This document shows, one piece after another, positions 29,671 through 39,660 of a DNA stretch of 50,319 nucleotides. Positions within the stretch are counted from its first letter, which is position 1; every line of letters starts with the position of its first letter. Both the position numbers and the translations under genes were made by a program. This DNA is from Inquilinus limosus (lineage in GTDB: Bacteria > Pseudomonadota > Alphaproteobacteria > DSM-16000 > Inquilinaceae). The notes beneath the pieces were generated by a model. The model saw only the letters and a program-made list of their open reading frames with translations, made no database searches and had not been told where the DNA came from. The DNA lies in NCBI RefSeq assembly GCF_002195995.1, contig NZ_NHON01000018.1:1-50319 (forward strand), written 5' to 3'.

Positions 29671-30621
29671 GTGGAGCGTCTGCTGCAGGGGCTGAAAGCG
29701 GCGGCCGAGCCGACACGGCTTCGGATCCTGATGCTGTGCGCCCATGGCGACCTGTCGGTCACCGACCTGACGCAGATCCTGGGGCAGAGCCAGCCGCGCG
29801 TGTCGCGCCACCTGAAGCTGCTGGCCGAGGCCGGGCTGCTGGACCGGTTCCGCGAGGGCACCTTCGCCTTCTTCCGCCTGGCCGAGAGCGGCGCCGTGGC
29901 CGAGCTGGCGCGCAGCCTGGTCGACCTGATCCCGGACGCCGACGCTACCGTCGGGCTGGACCTGGAGCGGCTGGAGGCGGTGAAGCGCCAGCGCGCCGAG
30001 ATGGCCGCCGGCTATTTCCGCGACAACGCCTCGCACTGGGACGAGATCCGCACCCTGCACATCGCCGACAGCGCGGTGGAGAAGGCGATCGTCGACCTGC
30101 TGCCGCCCGGCGAGATCGGCGACCTGCTGGACCTCGGCACCGGCAGCGGCCGCATGCTGATCCTGCTGGGCGAGCGGGTGCGGCGCGCGGTCGGCATCGA
30201 CCTGTCGCGCGAGATGCTGTCGGTGGCCCGCGCCAATATCGAGCGCGCCGGGCTGCAGCGCCATTGCCAGGTGCGCCAGGGCGACCTGTACCAGCTGCCG
30301 GTGCCCGGCGAATCCTTCGACGTGGCGCTGGTCCACCACGTGCTGCACCATCTCGAGGACCCGGCCGCGGCGATCGCCGAGGCGGCGCGGGTGCTGCGCC
30401 CCGGCGGCCGGCTGATCGTCGCCGATTTCGCGCCGCATGATGTCGAGAACCTGCGCAGCGAGCATGCCCATCGCTGGCTCGGCTTCCCGGACGACATCTT
30501 CGCCCGCTGGCTGCAGCGGGCCGGTTTCGACGCCGAACCGCCGGTGCATCTGCCCGGCGCCCCCCTGACCGTCACCATCTGGCCCGCCAGGCGGGCGGCG
30601 CAACGGAAGGCCGCAGCATGA
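29671..30621 (+). CDS. ArsR-family regulator fused to a SAM-dependent methyltransferase (SahR-like)
   Basis: 316 residues from a GTG start with GGAGG just upstream. Residues 1-85 form an ArsR winged helix (LLQGLKAAAEPTRLRILMLC, DLTQILGQSQPRVSRHLKLL). Residues about 110-300 form a class I methyltransferase (DLLDLGTGSGRMLILLG, RAVGIDLSREMLSVA, and the HHVLHHLEDPAAAIAEA region). The fusion fits regulators that sense S-adenosyl methionine or homocysteine through the methyltransferase domain. It overlaps metF by 4 bases (ATGA), so it regulates methionine synthesis from within its own operon. A palindromic operator lies upstream. I did not verify which metabolite it binds. Confidence 0.92.
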   Translation: MERLLQGLKAAAEPTRLRILMLCAHGDLSVTDLTQILGQSQPRVSRHLKLLAEAGLLDRFREGTFAFFRLAESGAVAELARSLVDLIPDADATVGLDLERLEAVKRQRAEMAAGYFRDNASHWDEIRTLHIADSAVEKAIVDLLPPGEIGDLLDLGTGSGRMLILLGERVRRAVGIDLSREMLSVARANIERAGLQRHCQVRQGDLYQLPVPGESFDVALVHHVLHHLEDPAAAIAEAARVLRPGGRLIVADFAPHDVENLRSEHAHRWLGFPDDIFARWLQRAGFDAEPPVHLPGAPLTVTIWPARRAAQRKAAA

Positions 30622-31559
30622 CGACCAACATTTCCCATGCGAATGCCTCGGCCGAAGCCGGCCGCCGCGATCCGGCCGCGGCCGAAATCGGCCGCCACGA
30701 CCCGATCGTCAGCTTCGAGTTCTTCCCGCCGAAGAGTGAGGCGGCGGAGGCGACGCTGATGGAGACGGTGACGCGGCTGGCGCCGCTGGCGCCGGACTTC
30801 GTCTCGGTCACCTATGGCGCCGGCGGGTCGACCCGCGACCGCACCTTCGGCATCGTCACCAGGATCCAGGACGGCAGCGGCCTGCCCACCGCCTCGCACC
30901 TGACCTGCGTCGGTGCCTCGCGTGAGGAGATCGACGGCGTCGCCCGCGCCCTGTGGGCCGCCGGCATCCGCCGCATCGTGGCGCTGCGCGGCGACCCGCC
31001 CGGCGGCGCGCCCTACCAGGTGCGGCCGGACGGCTACGCCTATGCCGCCGACCTGGTGGCCGGGCTGCGCCGCATCGCCGATTTCGACATCTCGGTGGCG
31101 GCCTATCCGGAGGTGCATCCGGCGGCGCCTTCGGCCGATTTCGACCTGGACAACCTGAAGCGCAAGGCCGATGCCGGCGCCGACCGGGCGCTGACCCAGT
31201 TCTTCTTCGACACCGAGGCGTTCCTGCGCTTCCGCGACCACGCCGCCGCGGCGGGCATCGGCCTGCCGATCGTCCCCGGCATCCTGCCGATCACCAACTT
31301 CGCCCGGACCAAGGAGTTCGCGACCGCCTGCGGCGCCGCCGTCCCGGACTGGCTGGAGATGCTGTTCGAGGGGCTGGACGAGACGCCGGACACGCGCCAG
31401 CTGGTCGCCGCCTCGGTCGCGGTCGAGCAGTGCCGCCTGCTGCAGACCCATGGGGTGGAGGAGTTCCACTTCTACACCCTGAACCGGGCCGAGCTGACCC
31501 TGGCGATCTGCCGTTTCCTCGGCATCCGCCCGCGCCGCGCCGAGGCCTGCGCCGCCTGA
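30618..31559 (+). CDS. metF: 5,10-methylenetetrahydrofolate reductase
   Basis: 313 residues. It reduces methylene-THF to methyl-THF, the methyl donor for methionine. Diagnostic blocks are SFEFFPPKSEAAEATL near residue 32, FVSVTYGAGGSTRDRTF near 62, HLTCVGASREEIDGVARALW, RRIVALRGDPP, AAYPEVHPAA and LTQFFFDTEAFLRFRD. It carries an N-terminal extension of about 30 residues. The gene overlaps the SahR-like regulator by 4 bases and a methyltransferase follows after 10 bases, all consistent with a methionine/methylation operon. Confidence 0.97.
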   Translation: MTTNISHANASAEAGRRDPAAAEIGRHDPIVSFEFFPPKSEAAEATLMETVTRLAPLAPDFVSVTYGAGGSTRDRTFGIVTRIQDGSGLPTASHLTCVGASREEIDGVARALWAAGIRRIVALRGDPPGGAPYQVRPDGYAYAADLVAGLRRIADFDISVAAYPEVHPAAPSADFDLDNLKRKADAGADRALTQFFFDTEAFLRFRDHAAAAGIGLPIVPGILPITNFARTKEFATACGAAVPDWLEMLFEGLDETPDTRQLVAASVAVEQCRLLQTHGVEEFHFYTLNRAELTLAICRFLGIRPRRAEACAA

Positions 31560-31569
31560 AGGTCCCGCG

Positions 31570-32283
31570 ATGACGGATGAGCCGCTCGCCGACACCGACC
31601 GCCCGGAGGCGCTGGCCCAGCGCGTCTACCGCCGGCACACCGATGCGCTGGCCGGGCTGGGGCTGGCCGACACCTTCGACTACATCTGGCGCAACAATGT
31701 CTGGGGCGCCGAAGAGTCACGCTCGGGCCTCGGCTCCGGCCTGGACGGCACCGCCCAGCTGCGCGCCGCGATCCCGGCCCTGCTGCGCGAGCTCGGCGCC
31801 ACCTCGCTGCTCGACCTGCCCTGCGGCGATTTCGGCTGGATGAGCCGGACCGATCTCGAGGGCATTGCCTACACCGGCGCCGACATCGTCGCCGACCTGG
31901 TGGCCAAGAACATCGTCCGCTACGGCGAGACCGACCGGCGCCGCTTCCTGCGCCTGGACCTGACCCGCGACGCGCTGCCCAGGGCCGATGTCGTGCTGTG
32001 CCGCGACTGCCTGGTGCATCTCTCGGCCGAGAGCATCGGCGCCGCCTTCGCCAATCTCCGCCGCTCCGGCTCGACCTGGCTGCTGACCACCACCTTCCTC
32101 GAGCTGCAGGGCAACCGCGTCATCGCCGATGGCGACTGGCGGCCTCTGAACCTGCAGCGCCCGCCCTTCGGCCTGCCGGCGCCGCATCGCGTCATCGTCG
32201 AGGGCTGCACCGAGGAGGGCGGCGCCTATCGCGACAAGGCGCTGGGCCTGTGGCGCATCGCCGATCTCCCCGGCGCGGCCTGA
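31570..32283 (+). CDS. Class I SAM-dependent methyltransferase, substrate unknown
   Basis: 237 residues. The SAM-binding region is SLLDLPCGDFGWMS near residue 80, followed by YTGADIVADLVAKN and an acceptor region VVLCRDCLVHLSAESI. An LPCGDF-type motif replaces the usual GxGxG, a form seen in several small-molecule methyltransferases. It lies 10 bases after metF on the same strand and is thus probably part of the SahR-like operon. The substrate cannot be inferred from sequence. No signal peptide is seen. Confidence 0.85.
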   Translation: MTDEPLADTDRPEALAQRVYRRHTDALAGLGLADTFDYIWRNNVWGAEESRSGLGSGLDGTAQLRAAIPALLRELGATSLLDLPCGDFGWMSRTDLEGIAYTGADIVADLVAKNIVRYGETDRRRFLRLDLTRDALPRADVVLCRDCLVHLSAESIGAAFANLRRSGSTWLLTTTFLELQGNRVIADGDWRPLNLQRPPFGLPAPHRVIVEGCTEEGGAYRDKALGLWRIADLPGAA

Positions 32284-32389
32284 CGGAATCCTGCCGCCAG
32301 CTTGAGCAGATGCTCGCTTGACGATACAATTGTTGGCACGCGCAGAAAGCTCATGTCGGGATTCAAAGCGAAAACGAGATAAACTGTCC

Positions 32390-32436
32390 TTGACGCGCGG
32401 AAGCCATCGGATTAATTCCACCACGTTCAATTAATC
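32390..32436 (+). promoter_or_regulatory. ROK operon promoter overlapped by operator GATTAATT-N11-AATTAATC
   Basis: TTGACG at 32390-32395 and TAATTC at 32413-32418 are 17 bases apart. The perfect 8-bp inverted repeat (arms 32410-32417 and 32429-32436) covers the -10, so a bound ROK dimer would block RNA polymerase. AATTAAT-type half-sites are usual for XylR/NagC-like ROK repressors. Confidence 0.72.
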
Positions 32437-32464
32437 TTCCACGCGTCGGGAGGACGATCAGGAA

Positions 32465-33701
32465 TTGCGCCGGTCCGCCATCCGCCGCGGCACGAATTCC
32501 CTGCAGCTCCGCCGCTACAATGAGCGGCTGGTGCTGCAGACCCTGCGCCGCGCCGGCGAGGCGTCGAAGGCCGAGCTGGCCCGGCAGGCGGAGCTGACCA
32601 ACACCGCGATCGGCGGCATCATCGCCCAGCTGGAGGCGGATGGCCTGATCGTCTCGCTGGGCAAGCGGCATGACGGCGGCCGCGGCCAGCCCGCCACCCT
32701 GTACCGGCTGGCGCCGCAGGGCGCCTTCGGCATCGGCGTCCGGCTGGACCGCCGCAGCATGGAATCCGTGCTGATCGATTTCGGCGGGTCCGTGATCGCC
32801 CGCCGCAGCCATGACGGGCTGCTGCCCGCCCCGGCCGAGGCGCTGCGCATCGCCCGCCAGGACGTGGCCGGGCTGCTGGACGTGCTGAGCCCCGCCGACC
32901 GGCCGAAGCTGGCCGGCATCGGCCTGGCCCAGCCCTACAATCTCGGCGCCTGGCTGCACCAGCTGGACCTGCCGCCGGCCGATTTCGCCGCCTGGGACGT
33001 GGTCGACTTCCCGGCGATGCTGGAGGAGGCGACCGGCCTGCCCGTCTTCGGCGAGAATGACGGCACCGCCGCCGCCGTGGCCGAGCTGTTCTACGGCATC
33101 GGCCGCAGCATCGACGATTTCCTGTACCTGTTCATCGGCCCGGCCATCGGCGGCGGCGTGGTGCTGGGCGGCGACTGCCTGCGCGGCCCGACCGGCAATG
33201 CCGGCGACGTGGCGCTGCTGCCGGTCGGGCCCGGGCGCCTGGCCTCCGCCCCCGCCCCCGCCGATGGCCGCGACATCCTGCTGACCCGTGCCTCGCTGAA
33301 CGCGCTGTCGCGCCACCTCGCCTTCCATGATCTCCCCGGCGGCAGCCGCGCCGACCTCAAGGCCGCGATCGCCGCCGCCCGGCCGCCGGTGGCGGAATGG
33401 ATCGGCGACTGCGTCGACGCCATGACCGACGCGATCTGGTCCGCCGCCGCCCTGCTGGAAGTGCGCAGCGTGATCATCGACGCCGATATCGACGACGGGC
33501 TGATCGACGCCCTGATCGGCCGGCTGCAGTCGCGGCTGGCCGCCACCGTGCCGGAGGCCGGCCAGCCGCCGCGCCTGCTGCACGGCACCTTCGGCTGCGA
33601 TGCCGGTGCCATCGGCGCCGCCAGCCTGCCGATGTTCTTCAGCTTCTCGCCGCGGGCCTCGATCCTGACCCGCAGCGCCGATGAGAGAGGATGGCGCGAC
33701 C

Positions 33702-33721
<20 letters not shown>
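32465..33721 (+). CDS. ROK-family transcriptional repressor (XylR/NagC type)
   Basis: 418 residues from a TTG start with GGAGG upstream. The N-terminal winged helix-turn-helix is [20 protein letters not shown] then [18 protein letters not shown]. The rest is a ROK sugar-kinase-like fold ([54 protein letters not shown], then [12 protein letters not shown]). It probably senses the sugar carried by the downstream transporter. It overlaps the next gene, the ABC ATPase, and the operator covers its own promoter. No sugar kinase or catabolic gene is nearby, so the sugar is unknown. Confidence 0.93.
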
Positions 33722-35255
<1,534 letters not shown>

Positions 35256-35268
35256 GGGATCGTCACCC

Positions 35269-36270
35269 ATGGCCGACAACGCCGCCACCTCCGCCGTCAA
35301 CCGCGACGCCGAACGCCGGCTGATGATCCAGGGCCTGATCCGGACCGTCGGCATGCTGCCGGTGCTGATCCTGCTCTGCATCGCCTTCTACTTCATGAGC
35401 GAGGGCGGGCGCTTCGCCTCCTGGCAGAACGTCTCGATCGTGATGCAGCAGGCGGCGATCAACACCGTGCTGGCCGCCGGCATGACCTTCGTCATCCTGA
35501 CCGGCGGCATCGACCTGTCGGTCGGCTCGATCCTGGCCGCCTCCGCCATGGTCGCGGTGATCGGGTCGCTGATCCCCGATCTGGGCCTGGTCGGCATCGT
35601 GTTCGGCCTGCTCGCCGGCCTGATCTTCGGCCTGGCCAACGGCGTGCTGATCGCCTTCCTGCGGCTGCCGCCCTTCATCGTCACCCTCGGCTCGCTGACC
35701 GCGGTGCGCGGCATCGCCCGCCTGCTGGGCGGCGACACCACGGTGTTCAACCCGTCCCTGTCCTTCGACTTCATCGGCAACGGCACCGTCCTCGGCGTGC
35801 CCTGGCTGGTGATCATCGCCTTCCTGGTGATCGTGATCTCCTGGCTGGTGCTGCGGCGGACGGTGCTGGGCGTGCACATCTACTCGGTCGGCGGCAACCC
35901 GGACGCGGCGCGGCTGTCGGGCATCAAGGTCTGGCGGGTGCTGCTGTTCGTCTACGGCGCCTCCGGCCTGCTCGCCGGCCTCGGCGGGGTGATGTCGGCC
36001 GCCCGGCTCTACGCTGCCAACGGCACCCAGCTCGGCGTCAGCTACGAGCTCGACGCGATCGCCGCGGTGATCCTGGGCGGCACCTCCTTCGTCGGCGGCA
36101 TCGGCTCGATCTGGGGCACGCTGGTTGGCGCGCTGATCATCGCCGTGCTGTCGAACGGGCTGATCCTGGTCGGGGTGCCGGACGTCTGGCAGTACATCAT
36201 CAAGGGCCTGATCATCATCGGCGCCGTCGCGCTCGACCGGCTGCGCCTGCAGGGATCGGCCCGCACCTGA
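35269..36270 (+). CDS. Sugar ABC transporter permease (RbsC type)
   Basis: 333 residues, with about 8-10 membrane helices. Typical CUT2 permease blocks are VLAAGMTFVILTGGIDLSVGSIL near residue 67, LPPFIVTLGSLTAVRGIARLL, and GGNPDAARLSGIKVWRVLLFVYG followed by AAVILGGTSFVGGIGSIWGTLVGALII near the end. It forms the inner-membrane channel with the two-NBD ATPase upstream. It starts 13 bases after the ATPase stop. A stem-loop lies between it and the binding-protein gene. Confidence 0.94.
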   Translation: MADNAATSAVNRDAERRLMIQGLIRTVGMLPVLILLCIAFYFMSEGGRFASWQNVSIVMQQAAINTVLAAGMTFVILTGGIDLSVGSILAASAMVAVIGSLIPDLGLVGIVFGLLAGLIFGLANGVLIAFLRLPPFIVTLGSLTAVRGIARLLGGDTTVFNPSLSFDFIGNGTVLGVPWLVIIAFLVIVISWLVLRRTVLGVHIYSVGGNPDAARLSGIKVWRVLLFVYGASGLLAGLGGVMSAARLYAANGTQLGVSYELDAIAAVILGGTSFVGGIGSIWGTLVGALIIAVLSNGLILVGVPDVWQYIIKGLIIIGAVALDRLRLQGSART

Positions 36271-36291
36271 GGTTCCGAGCTTCCGGAAAGG

Positions 36292-36321
36292 GCCGGCGGG
36301 GATTCTGGTCGCCCCGCCGGC
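36292..36321 (+). promoter_or_regulatory. Intergenic stem-loop between permease and binding-protein genes
   Basis: Perfect 10-bp arms (GCCGGCGGGG / CCCCGCCGGC) around a 10-base loop, upstream of the GGGGAGG of the binding-protein gene. In other transport operons such hairpins stabilise mRNA and raise binding-protein output; that role here is inference. Confidence 0.65.
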
Positions 36322-36350
36322 TCCATCGCACAGACCAGGGGAGGATCCAC

Positions 36351-37286
36351 GTGCTGAAACATGTCCTGCTCGCCGGCGTCGCGCTGGCGCTCTCGGTCGG
36401 CGCCGCCGGCGTCGCCGAGGCGAAGGATCTCAAGAAGATCGGCGTCTCGCTCGGCTCGATGGGCAACCCGTTCTTCGTCGCCCTGGCCAAGGGCGCGGAG
36501 TTCGAGGCGAAGAAGACCAACCCGAATGTCGAGGTCCAGGCCGTCGGCTATGACTACGACCTGGGCAAGCAGTTCACCCAGATCGACAACTTCATCGCCG
36601 CCGGCGTGGACATGATCCTGCTCAACCCGGGTGACCCGAAGGCCATCGGCCCGGCGATCAAGAAGGCGCAGGCCGCCGGCATCATCGTCGTCGCCGTCGA
36701 CACCGCGGCCGAGGGCGCCGACGCCACGGTGACCACCGACAACGTCCAGGCCGGCGAGATCGCCTGCAAGTACATCGCCGACAAGCTGGGCAACAAGGGC
36801 AACGTCGTCATCGTCAACGGCCCGCAGGTTTCGGCCGTGACCGACCGGGTCAAGGGCTGCCACAACGTCTGGGACAAGCTGCCCGACCTGAAGATCCTCT
36901 CCGACGACCAGGACGCGAAGGGGTCCCGTGACGGCGGCCTGGCGGTGATGCAGAGCCTGCTGACCCGGTTCGAGAAGATCGACGCCGTCTTCGCCATCAA
37001 CGACCCGACCGCGATCGGCGCCGACCTGGCGGCCAAGCAGCTCGGCCGCAGCGACATCATCATCACGTCGGTCGATGGCGCGCCCGACATCGTCGCCGCG
37101 CTGACCGGCAACACCCTGATCCAGGCGTCCTCGGCCCAGGATCCGTTCTCCATGGCCCGCAAGGCGGTGGAGGAAGGCGTCGGCCTGCTCAACGGCCAGA
37201 AGCCGGCCCAGGACCCCACCCTGATCCCCTCGACGCTCGTCACCCGCGACAACGTCAAGGATTACAAGGGCTGGACCGGGGAGTAA
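36351..37286 (+). CDS. Sugar ABC transporter substrate-binding protein (RbsB type)
   Basis: 311 residues from a GTG start with GGGGAGG nearby. The signal peptide is MLKHVLLAGVALALSVGAAG, cleaved near AEA. The type I periplasmic-binding fold shows VSLGSMGNPFFVALAKGAEFEAKK, GYDYDLGKQFTQIDNFIAAGVDMILLNPGDP and the tail TSVDGAPDIVAALTGN. It captures a sugar in the periplasm and delivers it to the permease. The residues around the binding site do not allow the sugar to be named. It is the last gene of the ROK operon and is followed by a stem-loop at 37295-37326. Confidence 0.94.
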   Translation: MLKHVLLAGVALALSVGAAGVAEAKDLKKIGVSLGSMGNPFFVALAKGAEFEAKKTNPNVEVQAVGYDYDLGKQFTQIDNFIAAGVDMILLNPGDPKAIGPAIKKAQAAGIIVVAVDTAAEGADATVTTDNVQAGEIACKYIADKLGNKGNVVIVNGPQVSAVTDRVKGCHNVWDKLPDLKILSDDQDAKGSRDGGLAVMQSLLTRFEKIDAVFAINDPTAIGADLAAKQLGRSDIIITSVDGAPDIVAALTGNTLIQASSAQDPFSMARKAVEEGVGLLNGQKPAQDPTLIPSTLVTRDNVKDYKGWTGE

Positions 37287-37294
37287 GCCTTGCC

Positions 37295-37326
37295 GCCCGG
37301 GCCGGGTCCGCGGATCCGGCCCGGGC
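37295..37326 (+). terminator. Hairpin after the sugar ABC operon
   Basis: Perfect 11-bp arms (GCCCGGGCCGG / CCGGCCCGGGC) with a 10-base loop, just after the binding-protein stop. There is no T-run, so termination may need a factor. Confidence 0.55.
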
Positions 37327-37440
37327 GCCCTGCCCGCTGCCGCCATGCATGGCAGACCCGGCGCGATCGTCGATGGCCCCGCCGATTCGTCCGGCGTAAG
37401 TCTCTAGGGAACGATCGAGCCGCAACGGGCCCCGTTTCCG

Positions 37441-38373
37441 ATGACGATCTCCCAGGCCGAACCGAAAGGGTCCGCGGACGAAGCGGCCCCGGCCTCCATT
37501 CTGCCCGCCATCGGCTACAAGCTGGCCTCGGCCGCCCTGTTCACCTGCATGTCGGCGCTGATCAAGCAGCTGGGCGACCAGTATCCGGTCGGCCAGATCG
37601 TCTTCGTCCGCAGCTTCTTCGCCATGATCCCGGTGCTGTGGCTGGTGCATCGCCTCGGCGGCTTCCGGGTGCTGCGCACCGAGCGGCTGGGCGGGCATCT
37701 GCGCCGCTCCGGCTCCGGCCTCGTCTCGATGTTCTGCGGCTTCACCGCGCTGAGCCTGCTGCCGCTGGCGACCGCGACGGCGCTGGGCTATGCCGCGCCG
37801 ATGTTCATCACCATCCTGGCCATCCCGCTGCTCGGCGAGACGGTGCGGGTCTATCGCTGGAGCGCGGTGGTGATCGGCTTCGTCGGCGTGCTGCTGGTGG
37901 TGCATCCGAGCCCGGCGACGGGTGTCTCGCTCGGCGCCCTGGTGGCGCTGGCCGGCGCCCTGGCCACGGCCTTCGCCATGGTCTCGATCCGCAAGATGGC
38001 GGACACCGAATCCAACGTCACCATCGTCTTCTACTTCACCCTGTCCGGCGCGGTGGTCGGGGCCGCCACCCTGCCCTTCGTCGGGGTGTGGCCCGACCTG
38101 ATCGACATCCCGATCCTGGTCGCGGTCGGCGTGCTGGGCGGCATCGCCCAGATCCTGATGACCAAGGCCTATCAGCTGGCCCCGGCCTCGGTGATCGCGC
38201 CCTTCGACTATGCCTCGCTGATTTTCGCCCTCGGCCTCGGCTTCCTCGCCTGGGGCGAGTTCCCGACCCCGATCGAACTGCTCGGCACCGCGGTGATCGT
38301 CGGCTCCAGCCTGTTCATCGCCTTCCGCGAGCGGCAGCGCCGGATCGTCCGCCCGGTCGGCAAATCCATGTGA
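37441..38373 (+). CDS. DMT/EamA-family membrane transporter
   Basis: 310 residues with about ten hydrophobic helices arranged as two EamA repeats (LASAALFTCMSALIKQLGDQYP, TATALGYAAPMFITILAIPLLGE, LVALAGALATAFAMVSIRKM, DYASLIFALGLGFLAWGEFPTPI). The PVGQIVFVRSFF segment near residue 50 is typical. Members export amino acids or metabolites, or import nucleotide sugars. The start was chosen as the first ATG upstream of helix 1; a 154-base gap separates it from the ABC operon. The substrate is unknown. A long imperfect inverted repeat begins just after its stop. Confidence 0.9.
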   Translation: MTISQAEPKGSADEAAPASILPAIGYKLASAALFTCMSALIKQLGDQYPVGQIVFVRSFFAMIPVLWLVHRLGGFRVLRTERLGGHLRRSGSGLVSMFCGFTALSLLPLATATALGYAAPMFITILAIPLLGETVRVYRWSAVVIGFVGVLLVVHPSPATGVSLGALVALAGALATAFAMVSIRKMADTESNVTIVFYFTLSGAVVGAATLPFVGVWPDLIDIPILVAVGVLGGIAQILMTKAYQLAPASVIAPFDYASLIFALGLGFLAWGEFPTPIELLGTAVIVGSSLFIAFRERQRRIVRPVGKSM

Positions 38374-38375
38374 GA

Positions 38376-38517
38376 GAGTCCGCTCCGAAACTCGCTCCGG
38401 CGAGTCAGCTGGCGCGGCTTTCGAGAACCGGAGCGCAGCGGACATGAGGTCCGTGAGCACCGGAAGCGCAGAAAGCCGCGTCAGATGGCCGCCGGAGTAG
38501 GGTTTCGGAGTGGACTC
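38376..38517. repeat. REP-like long imperfect inverted repeat
   Basis: About 142 bp. The outer arms GAGTCCGCTCCGAAA / TTTCGGAGTGGACTC pair at 14 of 15, the middle arms GGCGCGGCTTTC / GAAAGCCGCGTC at 11 of 12, and the centre has CGGAC / GTCCG around ATGAG. The central GAGCGCAGCGGACATGAGGT resembles Pseudomonas-type REP sequences. It begins 3 bases after the DMT gene stop. Confidence 0.78.
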
Positions 38518-38567
38518 GGACGTCGGCGCGCTTGCGCTGAGTCCTGGGAATCTGTGACTGTCCGGCC

Positions 38568-39086
38568 ATGTCGGTCGCATCCTTCGGCACCCGAGTCGCC
38601 CGGGCCCTCGCTTTCTCCCTCGCCCTGCTGCTCGGTCCGGCCGCGGCATGGGCCGGCTGCACCGACGCCGCGGCCCCGGGGGTCAACTGGCGGCGCTGCC
38701 TGTTCGATGAACGGCCGTTGAGCCGCGTCGACCTGACCGGCGCCCAGCTCCGCGAGGTCAGCCTGATCCGCGCCGTGCTGGACGGGGCGATCTTCACCAA
38801 CGCCGAGGCCTATGGCGCCAAGTTCATCAATGCCAGCCTGAAGGGCGCCAAGCTGGATTCGGCGCGGCTCGGCAACTCCGACTTCACCCAGGCCGATCTG
38901 AGCGGCGCCGACCTGAGCAGGAGCGACCTGCGCAACGCCCGCTTCGTCGGCGCCGAGTTGCGCGGCGCCAACCTGACCGGAGCCGAGCTGCGCGGCACCG
39001 TGTTCCGCGACGCCGACCTGTCCGGCGCCACCTGGACCGACGGCGCCAAGATCTGCGCCGAAGGCTCGACGGGGCTGTGCGAGTAG
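38568..39086 (+). CDS. Secreted pentapeptide-repeat protein
   Basis: 172 residues. It has a signal peptide (ARALAFSLALLLGPAAAWA), then a mature region with CTDAAAPGVNWRRCLFDE. About fifteen pentapeptide repeats of the A(D/N)LXX type follow (LTGAQLREVSLIRAVLDGAIF, ADLSGADLSRSDLRNARFVG, LRGANLTGAELRGTVFRDADLSGA). The repeats form a right-handed beta helix. The two Cys of the N-terminal part and those near the end (KICAEGSTGLCE) may form disulfides. The partner and function are unknown. It is followed by a small membrane-protein gene after 40 bases. Confidence 0.9.
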   Translation: MSVASFGTRVARALAFSLALLLGPAAAWAGCTDAAAPGVNWRRCLFDERPLSRVDLTGAQLREVSLIRAVLDGAIFTNAEAYGAKFINASLKGAKLDSARLGNSDFTQADLSGADLSRSDLRNARFVGAELRGANLTGAELRGTVFRDADLSGATWTDGAKICAEGSTGLCE

Positions 39087-39126
39087 CGCGGCCACCGCGG
39101 TATCCGAAGAGCGAACAGAGCAAGCG

Positions 39127-39660
39127 ATGACCAGCACCGACCGCAACCGCAGCCCGCGCGGCTTCGCCCTGCCCCTCGACCGCGTCATCGGGGTGATCCA
39201 GATCGTCGGCGGCATCGTCGGCCTGACCGAGCTCGGCGAGCGGATCTACCGCGACGGCACGGCGATCATCGCCCCGACGCAGTGGTTTGTGCTGACCGGA
39301 GCCGCCCTGCTGATGGTGCTGTGCATCGTCGCCGGCGCCCTGCTGTGGAAGCGCCGCGGCCTCGGCTATGGCCTGTCGCTGCTGGTCCAGGCCGTGCAGA
39401 TCCCGATCGTCTATGCCGGCGGCGTCGCCTACCATTTCCACATGATCGCACGACTGCCGCTGACCGTGGTCGCCGATGGCGGGGCGATGTCGATCACACC
39501 AGCCTACGGCATCGGGCTGGACCCGTTCCAGGGGGCCTTGTCGCTCGGCGTCTACCTCGGCACCGGCCTGGCCGGGACGATCGTCGCGGTCAACCTGGTG
39601 CCGCTGGTCCTCTGCATCATCCTGGAGTTCTTCCGGGAGCGGAACCGGTCGGCCGGCTGA
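39127..39660 (+). CDS. Small multi-pass membrane protein of unknown function
   Basis: 177 residues with four predicted membrane segments (VIGVIQIVGGIVGLTEL, WFVLTGAALLMVLCIVAGALLW, SLLVQAVQIPIVYAGGVAYHF, GTIVAVNLVPLVLCIILEFF). I do not recognise the family. No catalytic motif is visible. Its TGA is directly followed by the stop codon of the convergent GNAT gene, so the two genes meet with no gap. The ribosome binding site is weak. It may be cotranscribed with the pentapeptide-repeat gene upstream. Confidence 0.72.
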   Translation: MTSTDRNRSPRGFALPLDRVIGVIQIVGGIVGLTELGERIYRDGTAIIAPTQWFVLTGAALLMVLCIVAGALLWKRRGLGYGLSLLVQAVQIPIVYAGGVAYHFHMIARLPLTVVADGGAMSITPAYGIGLDPFQGALSLGVYLGTGLAGTIVAVNLVPLVLCIILEFFRERNRSAG

